From assembly GCA_965116565.1 (NCBI GenBank), contig OZ220699.1, forward strand, positions 1,240,001-1,304,000: a DNA stretch of 64,000 bases. Direction: 5' to 3'. Source of the DNA: Bin87 sp965116565. GTDB taxonomy: Bacteria > Chloroflexota > Dehalococcoidia > Lucifugimonadales > UBA3495. Of the stretch, positions 9,619-19,318 are shown one piece after another. Under the pieces are notes generated by a model. It searched no databases. It saw only the letters and a program-made list of their open reading frames with translations, and was not told where the DNA came from. The position numbers were made by a program, and so were the translations under genes. Positions within the stretch are counted from its first letter, which is position 1. Every line of letters begins with the position of its first letter.

Positions 9619-10754
9619 CGTTGCCCCGATTCGAGCTTCTTGTGTTCGACGTAGAGTCGATGCAGAGCGGCGCGAGCAAGTTCGGCATCACTCCCTCCTG
9701 CCTCGACCATCCCGCGAAGCCTGTCAGCGGCGGCGCGCACAATTCCGCCTGGGTCAATGCTATCAAGGTCGTCGTCGGTGGGTTCCGGAAACAGCTGCTC
9801 GCGGTCAATCCGAAGATGAAAGAGCGCTGCGGCCGCGCCCTCGACGATCAGTTCCTCGAAATTCTGCAAGTGGGCCAGTGAGAGGGCTCCCGAGAGTTTC
9901 AGATCCACCAGAGTGTGGTTGAGGTCACCGTTCAGGTTCCGCAGTTTGCGTTCGAGCAGATCCACGTCTTCCGGTCTCTCCACGCGCTCATCGAGCGATT
10001 CCCAGTGGTACTGACCTGTCGAGAGTGGAGTGACCTGCGGCAACTCATTCGGGCCGTCGATCTCTACCAGTAGGGCCGTGCCCCTGCCGCGCGTCTGGAA
10101 CGAGTCGGTCTCGGGCGTGCCGCTGTACCAGCAGCGCTCGTTTACCTGTAGCTCTCCGTGCCAGTCGCCCAGCGCCAGGTAGTCCAGGCGAGCGGATTCC
10201 GGTCGCGTGGGGTCGATGGGGTTGGCTCGCTGTTCCTCATCCGTATCGAAGCCATGGACGGCGCCATGAGCCAGGCCGATGCGGATCAAGTGGGCGTCGC
10301 TGGCCTGAGCGTCCATCCACGCGGTCGGGTCATTGAGGGTGCGGCGATGTTGGAGCGGAGCCGGAAGCAGCACGGCGGTATCCTGCTCGATGACGCTGGC
10401 GGCAGATTCGGTATGCAGGTGGATGTTGTCAGGCAAGCCACGCCTTCTGAGCTGGTCCCACAGTCCATTGGGTTGATACGGATCATGGTTCCCGGGCAAA
10501 AGATGCCACTGCACCGAGCTGTACGCTCGCATTCGCTCGACGACCTGGTTCCGCGTGTGGGGAGAAGGAGCGGCGTGGTCGTAAACGTCGCCCGCAACCA
10601 ATACATGGCTCACGTCATGCTCACCGGCGAGATTGCCGATGCACGTGATCGCCTCCAGTCGCGCCAACTGGAGGCCGCCCATCTCCACCCCATCAACGAA
10701 GCGGAATACTTTGCCGATCTGCCAGTCGGCGGAATGAATGAAGCGGAATGCCAT
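9615..10754 (-). CDS. SbcD/YhaO-like metallophosphoesterase (379 aa)
   Basis: Calcineurin-like phosphoesterase, nuclease partner of the downstream SbcC-like ATPase. Motifs: HSADWQIG (residues 7-14), GDVYDH (55-60), LLPGNHDPY (86-93), then AHGAVHGF and LGDWHGEL. Motif I reads D-W-Q where classical SbcD has D-W-H; the Gln variant occurs in SbcD-like proteins but changes a metal-binding position. The chosen ATG has GGGGGA 12 nt upstream; the frame extends to 10838 without a better site. First gene of the two-gene unit. Expected to be a cytoplasmic Mn-dependent exo/endonuclease acting on hairpins or blocked ends. Confidence 0.88.
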   Translation of the reverse strand: MAFRFIHSADWQIGKVFRFVDGVEMGGLQLARLEAITCIGNLAGEHDVSHVLVAGDVYDHAAPSPHTRNQVVERMRAYSSVQWHLLPGNHDPYQPNGLWDQLRRRGLPDNIHLHTESAASVIEQDTAVLLPAPLQHRRTLNDPTAWMDAQASDAHLIRIGLAHGAVHGFDTDEEQRANPIDPTRPESARLDYLALGDWHGELQVNERCWYSGTPETDSFQTRGRGTALLVEIDGPNELPQVTPLSTGQYHWESLDERVERPEDVDLLERKLRNLNGDLNHTLVDLKLSGALSLAHLQNFEELIVEGAAAALFHLRIDREQLFPEPTDDDLDSIDPGGIVRAAADRLRGMVEAGGSDAELARAALHRLYVEHKKLESGQR

Positions 10755-11193
10755 GGACCAGACAGTTTCCCCCAAGTATGTCGTGACCGGCGCGCATTCT
10801 ATGGGGTCTGCGTCGCAGACGCAAGGCATTCGTGTCACTCAATCAAGGAGTGATCCATAGGCGTCGTCACCACCACGCCCGCCGCCGACTCCCTGGGAGA
10901 ACGCCTTCCGCTGGCGACTGCCATTATCTGAGGGGACGGTCGGGGACCTCATGGAACGCCACGACCCCAATGAAGTGCCGGCCCGCCTCATTCGAACGTC
11001 CTACACGTCCTGCATCGCCGGAACGGTATCATTGCGCAAAATGCCGCACGGCGCGTCCAAGAGCCGTTTGCGCCGGACACTGACGCCTCTCAGCAACGTT
11101 CCGGACACCGATCCCAACCCAGCGTCCCCGACGATGCCGTTCTAGCAAGACGCGACTACAAACCGCCGCGTCAGGATTAGGATACAACCCATC
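10755..11193. other. Divergent intergenic region, nothing identified
   Basis: Separates the leftward SbcD/SbcC pair from the rightward Rieske gene and must contain promoters for both. I see no clear -35/-10 pair, RNA gene or repeat. Confidence 0.5.
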
Positions 11194-11805
11194 ATGAACC
11201 CAGTGCTCCCGGACTTCCCTCCACTTCCCGACAATCCCATCGAAGGCGCCTTCTACCGGCGCCCCTGCGTACGAGCCCACTGGCCCACAAATCGGGTACG
11301 TTGGCTGCCCATCCTCGGACCGGTCCACTCCGATCCGGAGCACATCAGGGCCGAATTCCAACACGTCCACGTCGATTACCGTTTCCTCGATACCGAGATC
11401 AGGCACTACCTCATCCGCCTCACGTGGGACTTCCCCGACGACCTGCTCCACATGCGCATCTTCTCGACGCCAATATCCCTCGTCACGCCGCACGGCTGCG
11501 AAAAGGCGGTGGCGTTGGACGAAATCCACCGCCTGGAAATCGACCCGAAATCCTGGATGTCCGTACGTCCCCGCAAGTACCAGGAGCCCTACCCTCCCTA
11601 TCCGTACGAAATCGCCCCGTGGGTCCAAGGCCTCAGCGAGGCCTACGCTGAGCGAACGCTCGTCAACGGCCACATCTGCCCCCACCGGGGCGCCGACCTT
11701 ACGGGCATCGAGCCGGACGACGACGGAGTCGTGACGTGCCCGCTCCACGGGCTGCGTTGGTGCATCCGCACGGGCCGGATCGTCGCGGCTACGCCGGTGA
11801 CATGA
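11194..11805 (+). CDS. Rieske [2Fe-2S] protein with C-terminal cluster domain (203 aa)
   Basis: The C-terminal 45 residues carry the cluster motif C162-P-H164-R-G and C182-P-L-H185-G-L-R-W, i.e. CxH-X17-CxxH, with the conserved Gly residues of Rieske domains. This implies an electron-transfer role in an oxygenase or ferredoxin-like partner. The N-terminal 155 residues (many Pro, Tyr, Trp, His) match no oxygenase catalytic domain that I recognise. In ring-hydroxylating oxygenases the Rieske domain is N-terminal and the catalytic domain follows; here the order is reversed and no catalytic domain follows. GGATTAGGA lies upstream of the ATG. Monocistronic between opposite-strand genes. Substrate unknown. 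Confidence 0.8.
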   Translation: MNPVLPDFPPLPDNPIEGAFYRRPCVRAHWPTNRVRWLPILGPVHSDPEHIRAEFQHVHVDYRFLDTEIRHYLIRLTWDFPDDLLHMRIFSTPISLVTPHGCEKAVALDEIHRLEIDPKSWMSVRPRKYQEPYPPYPYEIAPWVQGLSEAYAERTLVNGHICPHRGADLTGIEPDDDGVVTCPLHGLRWCIRTGRIVAATPVT

Positions 11806-11899
11806 AAACCCAAACGCGCCGAAGCCGTCGGGAAAAGGCCAAACTACGCAGGACTCTCCTGACCACTCCGTGAGGACACAACCTTACGGACGACAGATG

Positions 11900-13258
11900 T
11901 CAACCTATCGGCGGCGCCTGGTTCAATCCGGCGATCCGCTCGCACCACTGCGCCGCGCCCAGAATCTTGCCTTCCTGCGCCCACGGCCCTCCGAACTGCA
12001 CTGCCATGGGCATCCCCAACTCGCTCAGGCCCGTCGATACCACCACCGTGGGCAACCCAGAAGCTGACCACGGCACCTGGAACGCCGCGTCGCCAGTGCT
12101 GTTCAGGCCCCGGGGAGCCGGCTCCGGCATCGCCGGCGTCATCACCACATCGACCTTGGCAGCCATCTCGCTCATGTCGGCTCGGAACTGCCGCCGCAGC
12201 CGCTGCGCCTTCAGGTACGCCGACGTGGGCATGATCATGCCCATCTCCATGCTGGCGCGGATGCGCGGGCCGTAGTCGGCGGCGCGCACGCGGTGGTTGA
12301 CCTCGTGGACCGCCGCGCACTCGACGCTCGACACGATGCTCCGGAGACTGTGCGCCGCGGCAAAGCTGTCCGGCAGAGGGATCTCCTCGACCTCGGCGCC
12401 AGCCTCCGCCAGTTGATTCGCCACGGCCTCGGTGTGCGCCCACATCTCCGGCGTGGCGTAGTCCTCGTAAAACTGCCGCACCAGCCCGATGCGCGGGGGC
12501 CGGTCGTGCTCCACCATCTGAGCGCTGAAGTCGGGCACGGGTTCACGCAGGCTGCCGGGATCATTGTCGTCCGCGCCGCTGAGCACGGTCAGCATCAGCG
12601 CGGCGTCGGCCACCGTTCGGGTCAGGATGCCCACGTGGTCCAGCGACCAGCTCAACGGAGCTACCCCGTACCGCGAGATGCGGCCGTAGGTGGGCTTCAC
12701 GCCGACGATGCCGTTGTAGCCCGCCGGCCGGCACGTCGAACCGGCGGTCTGAGAGCCGAGCGCGGCCGGAATCATCCGCGCCGCCACCGCTGCACACGAC
12801 CCGCTGCTGGAGCCGCCGGGGGTGTGCTCCAGGTTCCACGGGTTGCGCGTGGGCGAGGGGTCGCCCGAGGCAAACTCGGTGGTGACCGTCTTGCCGAGGA
12901 TGATGCCACCGGCCGCTTTGATCATGGCCACCGATGTGGCATCGAAGTCGGGCACGAAGTCGGCGTTCACCTTCGACCCGCACGCGGTGAGCATGCCCTC
13001 AGTGTAGAAAATATCCTTCAGGCCCACGGGGACGCCGTGGATCGGTCCGAGCGGGTCACCCCGCTGGACTTCCGCCTCCCGTTCCTGGGCTGCGGACAGC
13101 ACCGCGTCGCGGTCAATGGTGACCCAGGACTGCAGGTCGCCGTCCAGAGCGCCGATGCGCGCCAGCAGCGACTCCGCCAACGCCACCGGGGACAGGGTTC
13201 CTTCGCGAATCTGAGCGGCGGCTTCTGCCACCGAAAGCTCGTGCGGTTCAGGCATCAT
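11900..13258 (-). CDS. Amidase signature family hydrolase (452 aa)
   Basis: Ser-cisSer-Lys amidase related to GatA. Lys81 lies in GVPVGLKDIF, the Gly/Ser-rich loop GGSSSGSCAA spans 148-157 (with the cis-Ser), and the nucleophile is Ser174 in QTAGSTCRPAG. Length is usual for the family. No gatC or gatB is adjacent, so this is more likely a free-standing amide or ester hydrolase than the tRNA amidotransferase subunit. No signal peptide. Substrate cannot be read from sequence. It faces away from the Rieske gene's 3' end (convergent, about 95 nt apart). Confidence 0.9.
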   Translation of the reverse strand: MMPEPHELSVAEAAAQIREGTLSPVALAESLLARIGALDGDLQSWVTIDRDAVLSAAQEREAEVQRGDPLGPIHGVPVGLKDIFYTEGMLTACGSKVNADFVPDFDATSVAMIKAAGGIILGKTVTTEFASGDPSPTRNPWNLEHTPGGSSSGSCAAVAARMIPAALGSQTAGSTCRPAGYNGIVGVKPTYGRISRYGVAPLSWSLDHVGILTRTVADAALMLTVLSGADDNDPGSLREPVPDFSAQMVEHDRPPRIGLVRQFYEDYATPEMWAHTEAVANQLAEAGAEVEEIPLPDSFAAAHSLRSIVSSVECAAVHEVNHRVRAADYGPRIRASMEMGMIMPTSAYLKAQRLRRQFRADMSEMAAKVDVVMTPAMPEPAPRGLNSTGDAAFQVPWSASGLPTVVVSTGLSELGMPMAVQFGGPWAQEGKILGAAQWCERIAGLNQAPPIG

Positions 13259-13338
13259 TCAACCTCATGGACGGCGGCACCAGTGCAGCGGCTTGTTCGC
13301 CGTTATCGGTGCGGGCCTCGGTTCGTTCCCGCCACCGG

Positions 13339-13590
13339 TTACTCTTGGTACAGCGGTTCCAGGTCCGGGTGGACCTCGGCATCATCAACGTCGAATGTCT
13401 TCTCGGCCGCTGTTCCTGGGTACGATTCCAACTCCGCGGCGCTGTGTTTGCCGAACCGGGCGACCGTTCTCCGACGCAGCTCTTGGTAGACCCGCTCCAA
13501 GTCGTTGCCCTGGCTCATGTCGCCGAAACCCCGGCACGGGTGGAAGTATCGAGCTTCAAGATACTCCGCTGGCGTGTGGCCGTCCAGAGC
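13339..13590 (-). pseudogene. C-terminal gene fragment, possibly integrase/transposase core
   Basis: On the minus strand an uninterrupted stretch reads ALDGHTPAEYLEARYFHP, continues through GFGDMSQGNDLERVYQELRR and ends PDLEPLYQE before TAA. The LDGHTPAEYL element resembles the tail of rve-type integrase cores, but the remaining 70 residues do not convince me. The frame is broken by a stop just upstream; the first internal ATG would give only 59 aa. It lies beside a transposase remnant, so an insertion-sequence fragment is likely. Confidence 0.35.
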
Positions 13591-13632
13591 CGGTCACGTC
13601 TCACGCGTACTCGCGTTACGTCAAGGCTACGA

Positions 13633-13917
13633 AACCCGTGGGGCTCAACCATCTACCTTACGGGACGCTTCCCCGCCAACGCCGCCTGGCTGGCCGTACA
13701 GGTCATGGCTCACAAACTGGCGCGCTGGACCGCGCGTATCGGCCTGGGCGAGCCAGTGATGACCATCAAGGCCCTGCGGCGACGCTTCTTCTCCCTGGCC
13801 GGACGCATCACCCGCAAGGCGCGCTGCCTCACCCTGCATCTTCCCCAGGACTGGCCCTGGCAAAACCAATTCAGCTCCGCCCTGGCGCGACTGCGCGCCC
13901 CGCCCCTACCTTCCTGA
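13633..13917 (+). pseudogene. IS1380-family transposase C-terminal remnant
   Basis: About 94 codons read NPWGSTIYLTGRFPANAAWL, then QVMAHKLARWTARIGLGEPV, then LRRRFFSLAGRITRKARCLT and LHLPQDWPWQNQFSSALAR. This is the characteristic C-terminus of IS1380 DDE transposases. The N-terminal and catalytic parts are absent; upstream sequence is unrelated and partly coding on the other strand. It marks the left edge of the accessory region. Confidence 0.8.
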
Positions 13918-14466
13918 CCGCGTCCATCGCGTGTGCCCGTCCACCGAACTACACAACCGCCTCGCGGACCTGCGCCAGGCCAGTCTCCGCGTGTCTCTTG
14001 TCGCAACGTGTGCGCCTATCGCGCCCGTCGCAATCGCCGCAGCAGGTCACAAAACCCCTTCACAACGCCGACACACTCAGCACCCGCACCAATACGTCGG
14101 GGGGACAGCGCTTTACCGCCTATCGCCCTCGCTCCTAACCTCGCGTCGCCTGTCCGCGCGCTCCCCTTCCGTAGATTTGGGCTTAGTCCGGGGGGACCGC
14201 GGACCCGCGTCGGCGCCGACGCCGACTGGCGGGCCAAGGTGTTGCCGCCGTCGAACACCATGGTCGTCCGGGAATCCCAACGCTGACGAGACATGATGGC
14301 GGACGTAGAACCTCGAAGATGCGCCGGCGCCGGATTCAAACTCGTTGGTTGAGCGCTCGCGACGCGCAAAAGCCCGGCGGTGTATGCTGGCCCAACCGAG
14401 GCCCAGCGCCTCGAACCATCCAACGGCACTCCATGACGACGCAACTGGCTACCCGAGGACCCACGT
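13918..14466. other. Intergenic, no gene recognised
   Basis: Follows the IS1380 remnant and precedes the SIR2 gene. Frames are short and low-complexity. It may include the decayed right end of the insertion sequence and must include the SIR2 promoter, but I cannot point to either. Confidence 0.45.
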
Positions 14467-17400
14467 TTGAGAATCTCCGGCGTCGACTTCCCCCAACCAT
14501 TGCTGAACGCTCTCCAGTCCAAACGTCTGGTGGTGTTCGCCGGCGCCGGCGTATCGATGGGACCGCCCGCCGTTCTGCCCAGCTTCCGGCGTCTGGCCGA
14601 GCAAGTAGCCGAAGGCACTGGGCAATCCATCGGCGCCGCCGAAACCGAGGACCGATTCCTGGGAAGGCTGGAAGACCGCGGGACTGACGTTCACCGGCGG
14701 GCTGTCGACATTCTGCGACGGAACAACCCCGAACCCACCGCGCTTCACCTCGACCTGCTCCGCCTTTTCGGCGAAGCCGAGGATGTGCGTACTGTCACCA
14801 CCAACTTCGACGACCTGTTCGAGCAGGCGGCTCTCGACCGCTTCAACACCCCGCCCAGGGCGTTTCATGCACCGACGCTGCCGTTGGGCAACCGCTTTGG
14901 CGGCATCGTCCACCTCCACGGTTCGGTAGACGAACCAAAGGAGATGGTGCTCACCCACCGGGACTTCGGTCGCGCCTACCTGACCGAATCGGACGGCTGG
15001 GCACGCCGCTTCCTCATTGGCCTCTTCGCCGACTACACGGTGCTGTTCGTAGGTTACAGCCACAACGACACCATCATGACCTACCTGACGCCGTCGTTGC
15101 CGCCGGATGGAGGTCAGCAGCGTTTCGCGTTGATCGGCGATCAACGCGACGATCCCGACCATTGGCACCGGATGGGCGTGGAACCCGTCACGTTCCACCA
15201 GACGGACGCTGATGACTTCAGCGGGCTCCACACGGCCGTGGCCGGATTGGCCGATTTCCTCCGCCGCGGGATCCTCGACTGGCAACAACGGATTACTGCA
15301 ATCGCCAGCGGATACCCGCCCATCGATGACGAAAGTGCCGGAATCATCGAGCACGCCCTCACCGAGCCGGTGATGACACGCTTCTTCGTCGAGGCCGCCG
15401 AACTGCCGGAATGGGTTGAGTGGCTTGCCCGCCGCCGTCACCTGACGAACCTGTTCGACGACGGCGAACTCGGCGAACGCGACCGGATATTGGTCTGGTG
15501 GCTGGTCTCACGCTTCGCCATGAGCCACGACCGGAGCCTGTTTGCGCTGATGGCAAGTCACGGGACCCGGCTGAACCCGACGTTGTGGCAGCTGCTCTGC
15601 TGGCAGATGCAGCACAGCATCCAGGAAGCGCCGGATGAGGCGGTCATTACCCGCTGGGCCCTGTGCCTGTCCAGTACCATTCCGACCGACGCCGACACGT
15701 CCGATCTGTCGTGGCTCGGCGAGGCTTGTGCGAGCGCCAGAGCAACGGACGGCCTTCTGCACGTGTACGAAGCTATGACCGCTCCCTTGGTCCATGCGCC
15801 GCCTCGCCTCGAATGGCGCAACTCGGATATGTTCAGTTACTACATGGACGAATTGCTGTCCCAGCGAATCAAGCCCAACCTGCACGAAATAGCCGAACCG
15901 TTGCTTGCCCTGACCACCATGCGGCTGAGAGCGCGTCACACTGTGCTGACCGCCTGGGAAGAAGGCGATGCGACCTGGCACTGGGACAACTTCCGCCGGT
16001 CGGCGATTGAGCCACACGAGCAGGACGACCTGCAAGGAGAGGTCGACCCGCTGATCAACACCGCACGCGAATGCCTAGAGTGGCTGGTCGCCAACGAGAC
16101 TGACGTCGCCAGGATCTGGTGTGAGCGCCATGCCGCCTCCCCGGCGCCCCTGTTGCGCCGGTTGGCGGTTCACGCGCTGTCATTTCGAACCGACCTGTCC
16201 GACGACGACAAAATTGCGTGGCTGCTCGAACACTGCGACGTGAACGACGACGCCGCCCATCACGAGGTGTTCCGAGCGCTCGCCCAAGCATACCCGGGAG
16301 CTGGCCTTCAGCAACGGAAAGCCCTGATTGAAGCAATCTCCGAGTACCGAGCGCCCGACACCGGAGCAACGGAAGGCTGGGATGCCAACCGTCTGGCTGC
16401 GCACCACCGCTTCACATGGTTTCACTGGCTGCACGAAGCCGACCCAGATTGCAGCATCGCCGGCGAAATGCTGGAGACAGCCCGCAGGGAGAACCCTGAT
16501 TTTCTGCCGCCGGAACACCCAGACTTCACTCACTATCACTGGAGCGGAACGCAACCACGCGACCAAAGTCCTTGGAACGCAGATGCTCTCCTGGCACGTC
16601 CAGCGTCCGAAGCATTGCCTGATTTGTTGGCATACCAACCAACGGACCGAGAAAAGTCTGAAGGGCATGATCGCCGGTCCATGCTGAACGCCGTTGAAGA
16701 AGCCGCACGCTCCGACCCATCGTGGGGCCTCCAATTGGCGGACTCCATGGTTGCAATCGGAGAATGGCACTCCGATCTGTGGCATCACCTCATCGTCGCC
16801 TGGGCGACAACGGAGTTGGATCAGGTCAGCGTGAAGCGCGTGCTGTCTCACCTGTCGGCCGACGAATTGCACCGGCAACACCCGCGGGAAATCGCCAGCG
16901 TCCTCACCGAGGTCGCCCGTAAAGCCAGCGCTTCCGAAGCCGCAGAGCTCCCGGAAGAGGCGAGCTCGATTGCCATTGCCCTACGCCGATACGCAGTCAA
17001 CGTCGAGGTCCCCGGCTTTACGGTCTCCGTGGGCGGAGTCCCGCAAGATGTGAATTGGCTGGCAAAAGCGTTTGATCATCCATCAGGAAAGCTTGCGGAC
17101 TTTTGGATGCAGAGTATCGCGCACTGGCGCCGTGGACAGCAAGCAGAACCGCAATCGCTCAACGACGAACACCGAAACGCGTTGGACGGCATCATGCAAG
17201 ACAACGGTGTGGCGGGCCGCCTCGGCCGAACCATACTCGCCAGGGGCTTGCCGTTTCTTGCCAGCGTTGACGAGACTTGGGTGTCGCACAACCTGATACC
17301 ACTGTTGGAGCCCAGTCATGATGAGTTCGTCTCGGCTTGGGACGGCCTGACGTACTCCGGGCAATTCACGCCACAGACCGCCGAATTGCTGCGGGAACCG

Positions 17401-18003
17401 TTTCTGGAGGCGGCCAAACACCTCAACGGCGAACTGGCCGGAACTCGGCAGGAAAGGTTCGTCGCGAAGTACATCGTACTGCTCACTTGGTTCGCATCCG
17501 GCCCTGCCGATGAGTGGATCACCAATCTGTTCACCTACGGGAACCTAGCGGCCAGGCACCAGTTCGCGACCGAAATAAGCCGTCACCTACGCTCACTGAG
17601 CGAAGTCCGTCAAAAGGAGTGGTGGAGCATCTGGCTGAAAGGTTATTGGGAAAACCGCTTGTTGGGTGTACCCACCCAGCTGGACGACGCCGAAATCGAG
17701 AGCATGATTGAATGGACCACCCTGCTGCCGGCCGTTTACGCCGAAGCCGTGGATTTGGCCGTCCGCATGCGGGTCGTGCCGCTGCGGCGAGGTGTGGTCA
17801 TTCGTCGGGCCGCAATCTGCGAGATGGTTCAACAGTACCCCAATGCAGTGGCGAGACTGTTGATATACCTGGGCAGAGCGGACCATCAACCCTGGATTTG
17901 GCACGAAGCGGGCGAAATCGTCGACGAGTTGTTGCAGTCCGACTTGGACGGCGAAGTAGAAGTGAGCCTCAGGGAAACCGCTGCCAGAATCGGTTTGCGG
18001 TAG
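14467..18003 (+). CDS. SIR2-domain / DUF4020-type large protein, probable antiphage NADase
   Basis: The N-terminal SIR2 domain (residues 15-265) has GAGVS (26-30), TTNFDD (111-116), the catalytic HLHGS (149-153, His151), VLTHRDF and LFVGYSHND (193-201). In bacterial immunity such domains cleave NAD+ to abort infection. The remaining ~900 residues are alpha-helical and Trp-rich with repeat-like packing, consistent with a DUF4020-type sensor or scaffold, though that name rests on architecture. Translation starts at TTG with CGAGGA 6 nt upstream; no in-frame ATG is available. At 1178 aa it is complete. Followed after 471 nt by the HExxH gene on the same strand. Confidence 0.82.
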   Translation: MRISGVDFPQPLLNALQSKRLVVFAGAGVSMGPPAVLPSFRRLAEQVAEGTGQSIGAAETEDRFLGRLEDRGTDVHRRAVDILRRNNPEPTALHLDLLRLFGEAEDVRTVTTNFDDLFEQAALDRFNTPPRAFHAPTLPLGNRFGGIVHLHGSVDEPKEMVLTHRDFGRAYLTESDGWARRFLIGLFADYTVLFVGYSHNDTIMTYLTPSLPPDGGQQRFALIGDQRDDPDHWHRMGVEPVTFHQTDADDFSGLHTAVAGLADFLRRGILDWQQRITAIASGYPPIDDESAGIIEHALTEPVMTRFFVEAAELPEWVEWLARRRHLTNLFDDGELGERDRILVWWLVSRFAMSHDRSLFALMASHGTRLNPTLWQLLCWQMQHSIQEAPDEAVITRWALCLSSTIPTDADTSDLSWLGEACASARATDGLLHVYEAMTAPLVHAPPRLEWRNSDMFSYYMDELLSQRIKPNLHEIAEPLLALTTMRLRARHTVLTAWEEGDATWHWDNFRRSAIEPHEQDDLQGEVDPLINTARECLEWLVANETDVARIWCERHAASPAPLLRRLAVHALSFRTDLSDDDKIAWLLEHCDVNDDAAHHEVFRALAQAYPGAGLQQRKALIEAISEYRAPDTGATEGWDANRLAAHHRFTWFHWLHEADPDCSIAGEMLETARRENPDFLPPEHPDFTHYHWSGTQPRDQSPWNADALLARPASEALPDLLAYQPTDREKSEGHDRRSMLNAVEEAARSDPSWGLQLADSMVAIGEWHSDLWHHLIVAWATTELDQVSVKRVLSHLSADELHRQHPREIASVLTEVARKASASEAAELPEEASSIAIALRRYAVNVEVPGFTVSVGGVPQDVNWLAKAFDHPSGKLADFWMQSIAHWRRGQQAEPQSLNDEHRNALDGIMQDNGVAGRLGRTILARGLPFLASVDETWVSHNLIPLLEPSHDEFVSAWDGLTYSGQFTPQTAELLREPFLEAAKHLNGELAGTRQERFVAKYIVLLTWFASGPADEWITNLFTYGNLAARHQFATEISRHLRSLSEVRQKEWWSIWLKGYWENRLLGVPTQLDDAEIESMIEWTTLLPAVYAEAVDLAVRMRVVPLRRGVVIRRAAICEMVQQYPNAVARLLIYLGRADHQPWIWHEAGEIVDELLQSDLDGEVEVSLRETAARIGLR

Positions 18004-18474
18004 GTGGCATACACACGCTCTACCGGTTCGGTTTCACCGCTGGGAGAAATGCTGGGCACTGTTGTCGTGCCGCACGGGCGCCCGTTCGGTAACTCGCTCA
18101 TCCAAGTGTGCTTTGTACTGCACCGAAATGGCAGCGCTTGTGCTCCGTGCCGAAACACCCGCCGGTGGCGGCGCGAAGCCGTCGCCACTCCATGGCGACA
18201 AACAACTCGCCGAGCTTCGCAATCGGAAGTCGGTACAAGCCTCCGTCACGTCTCGGCAATTTCGGCTCGTTACCAAATTCGGTTTTCGTAACGCACCTGC
18301 CTGCTTGAACAATCCTGCGCAGCACAGCAGCGGTTTCTCGCAGCTACCGGTGGGTTCCCTGAGTGGGCGAGACGCTTGCCGGCGCCGTCCGTACCACCCG
18401 GTCAGCCTGGTGAGCCGCGGCGTCGCCAGCATCGAGTATCATGGTCACGCAGTAATTCGAACGCCAAGGACGAC
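18004..18474. other. Intergenic between SIR2 and HExxH genes
   Basis: No convincing coding frame. A small hairpin GTCGCC...GGCGAC occurs near 18180-18198. The gap is long enough for an independent promoter, so the two flanking genes need not be co-transcribed. Confidence 0.4.
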
Positions 18475-19200
18475 ATGACGATAGACGTGGAACTCCAAGG
18501 CTGGGGCGACGCCCGGCCGGTGGACATCAAAGCGGTCCTAGATGACGCGGCGTCGCACCTGAACCGCCGGGTCGACGAGCCGGTTACCGACCCCATCCGG
18601 GTGGTGGCGGCCCACGGCGAAGACGCCCAGCCGATGACCCGATACCGCCGCTCACCGGCAGACCCCATCACCATCCAACTGACGGCACGAGGTACGTTGT
18701 GGGCGCAATTCGCCTACCAGTTCTCCCACGAGTTCTGTCACGTCCTGTCCGGCTACGAGCGGTTGAGGCACAATCCGAACAACTGGTTTCACGAAGCACT
18801 CTGCGAACTGGCTTCGGTCTTCACCCTCCGGCGCATGGCGGAACGCTGGCCGGAACAGCCGCCATACCCGAACTGGGCGGACTACGCCGCCGCTTTGGGC
18901 GATTACGCCGATGACCTGCTCACCAGCCCAAACCGCCAACTGCGGAACGGCGTGACCATGGCGACGTGGTTGCTTGCCCACGAGAAGGAACTCCGGCAGG
19001 ACCCCTACCTGCGGGACCACAACGCAACCGTCGCCTACAAACTCCTGCCGTTGTTCGAAGCAACACCGACGGCGTGGAATGCTGTGCGCGACCTTCCGGT
19101 TTCCAAGGGGATGCTGGCTGAGTACATGGCCGATTGGCGCCGCCAGGTCAAGACCGGCGACAAGTCCTTCGTCAACCGCGTGATGGAAACCATCCTCTGA
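18475..19200 (+). CDS. HExxH putative zinc metallopeptidase (241 aa)
   Basis: FSHEFCHVLSGYE holds the zinc-binding HEFCH (residues 85-89), followed 15 residues later by WFHEALCELASVF, whose Glu residues can supply a third ligand, as in gluzincin-type peptidases. The rest is helical with no signal peptide or membrane segment, so it acts in the cytoplasm. The ATG was chosen for AAGGA 4-5 nt upstream; a frame extending to 18376 has no such site. Located between the SIR2 gene and a possible nuclease on the same strand; HExxH proteins in defence islands may be activated proteases. Role and target unknown; an inactive structural variant cannot be excluded. Confidence 0.65.
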   Translation: MTIDVELQGWGDARPVDIKAVLDDAASHLNRRVDEPVTDPIRVVAAHGEDAQPMTRYRRSPADPITIQLTARGTLWAQFAYQFSHEFCHVLSGYERLRHNPNNWFHEALCELASVFTLRRMAERWPEQPPYPNWADYAAALGDYADDLLTSPNRQLRNGVTMATWLLAHEKELRQDPYLRDHNATVAYKLLPLFEATPTAWNAVRDLPVSKGMLAEYMADWRRQVKTGDKSFVNRVMETIL

Positions 19201-19318
19201 CGGGCCTTGGTCACTGCGGGCGACGTTTCTAAAGACACGGCAGGACATTGCCTGTTGCCGCCGCGTCAGCAGGCGCGCTACTCTTCCGACCCAACGCCAC
19301 CAGGGAGAAGTGTCTGCC

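Noticed and set aside
11900..13258. gatA (tRNA amidotransferase subunit A)
   Set aside because: The amidase triad is shared, but no gatB or gatC is near and the protein lacks obvious GatA-specific features, so only the amidase family is claimed.
13267..13917. Single 216-aa protein
   Set aside because: Only the last ~94 codons are coding (IS1380 transposase tail); the first part is antisense to another gene fragment.
18180..18198. Small hairpin as terminator of the SIR2 gene
   Set aside because: Short arms (6 bp), no T tract, and 180 nt beyond the stop codon; weak support.
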